From contig JADFWK010000173.1 in the NCBI GenBank assembly GCA_015223015.1, positions 1-6,909 of the forward strand: DNA of 6,909 bases, given 5' to 3'. The position numbers and the translations under genes are program-made. Each line of letters starts with the position of its first letter. The first letter of the stretch is position 1. Under the pieces are notes generated by a model. That model saw only the letters and a program-made list of their open reading frames with translations, ran no database searches and was not told the DNA's origin. Positions 6,909-6,909 of this stretch are shown here, in pieces. Source of the DNA: Pseudomonadota bacterium. GTDB lineage: Bacteria; Desulfobacterota; DSM-4660; Desulfatiglandales; B25-G16.

Positions 6909-6909
6909 G

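Overview
The window shows a bacterial chromosome segment of moderate GC with four protein-coding genes. All lie on the + strand, in two functional blocks separated by an unrecognised gene. I cannot name the organism from this sequence. Both carbamoyl-phosphate synthase subunits belong to the 'eukaryote-like' branch (similar to animal CAD and CPS1, and also found in Bacteroidota and some other bacteria) rather than the E. coli branch. Together with a split UxaA-family hydrolase pair, this would fit an anaerobic bacterium of the Desulfobacterota or Bacteroidota type, but that is only an inference.

Region 1 (1-4088): carA, cut at its 5' end by the window edge, and a complete carB, overlapping by ATGA. 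They encode the glutaminase and synthetase subunits of glutamine-dependent carbamoyl-phosphate synthase. CarA channels ammonia to CarB, which makes carbamoyl phosphate from bicarbonate and two ATP for pyrimidine and arginine synthesis. The C-terminal regulatory domain of CarB looks more like that of mitochondrial CPS1 than like the UMP-binding domain of E. coli.

Region 2 (4089-5012): a 207-base gap without a convincing gene, then a 238-residue protein I do not recognise, preceded by a good ribosome binding site. It has a probably beta-rich N-terminal half and a charged, helical C-terminal part, with no signal peptide or membrane segment.

Region 3 (5013-5401): a 389-base non-coding stretch with a good sigma70-type promoter (TTGACA, 16-base spacer, AATAAT). 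It gives an RNA leader of about 150 bases that can fold into nested hairpins just before the next gene's Shine-Dalgarno sequence.

Region 4 (5402-6908): a two-gene operon for a split UxaA-family (altronate/galactarate dehydratase or sulfolactate sulfo-lyase type) enzyme, made of a 97-residue SAF-domain subunit and a 388-residue catalytic subunit that ends one base before the window edge. Substrate is not determined; several motifs of the large subunit differ from classical altronate dehydratase.

I saw no tRNA, rRNA, CRISPR array, insertion sequence or clearly new defence or mobile system. The points most worth following are the CPS1-like effector site, the structured leader, the orphan protein and the divergent UxaA motifs.
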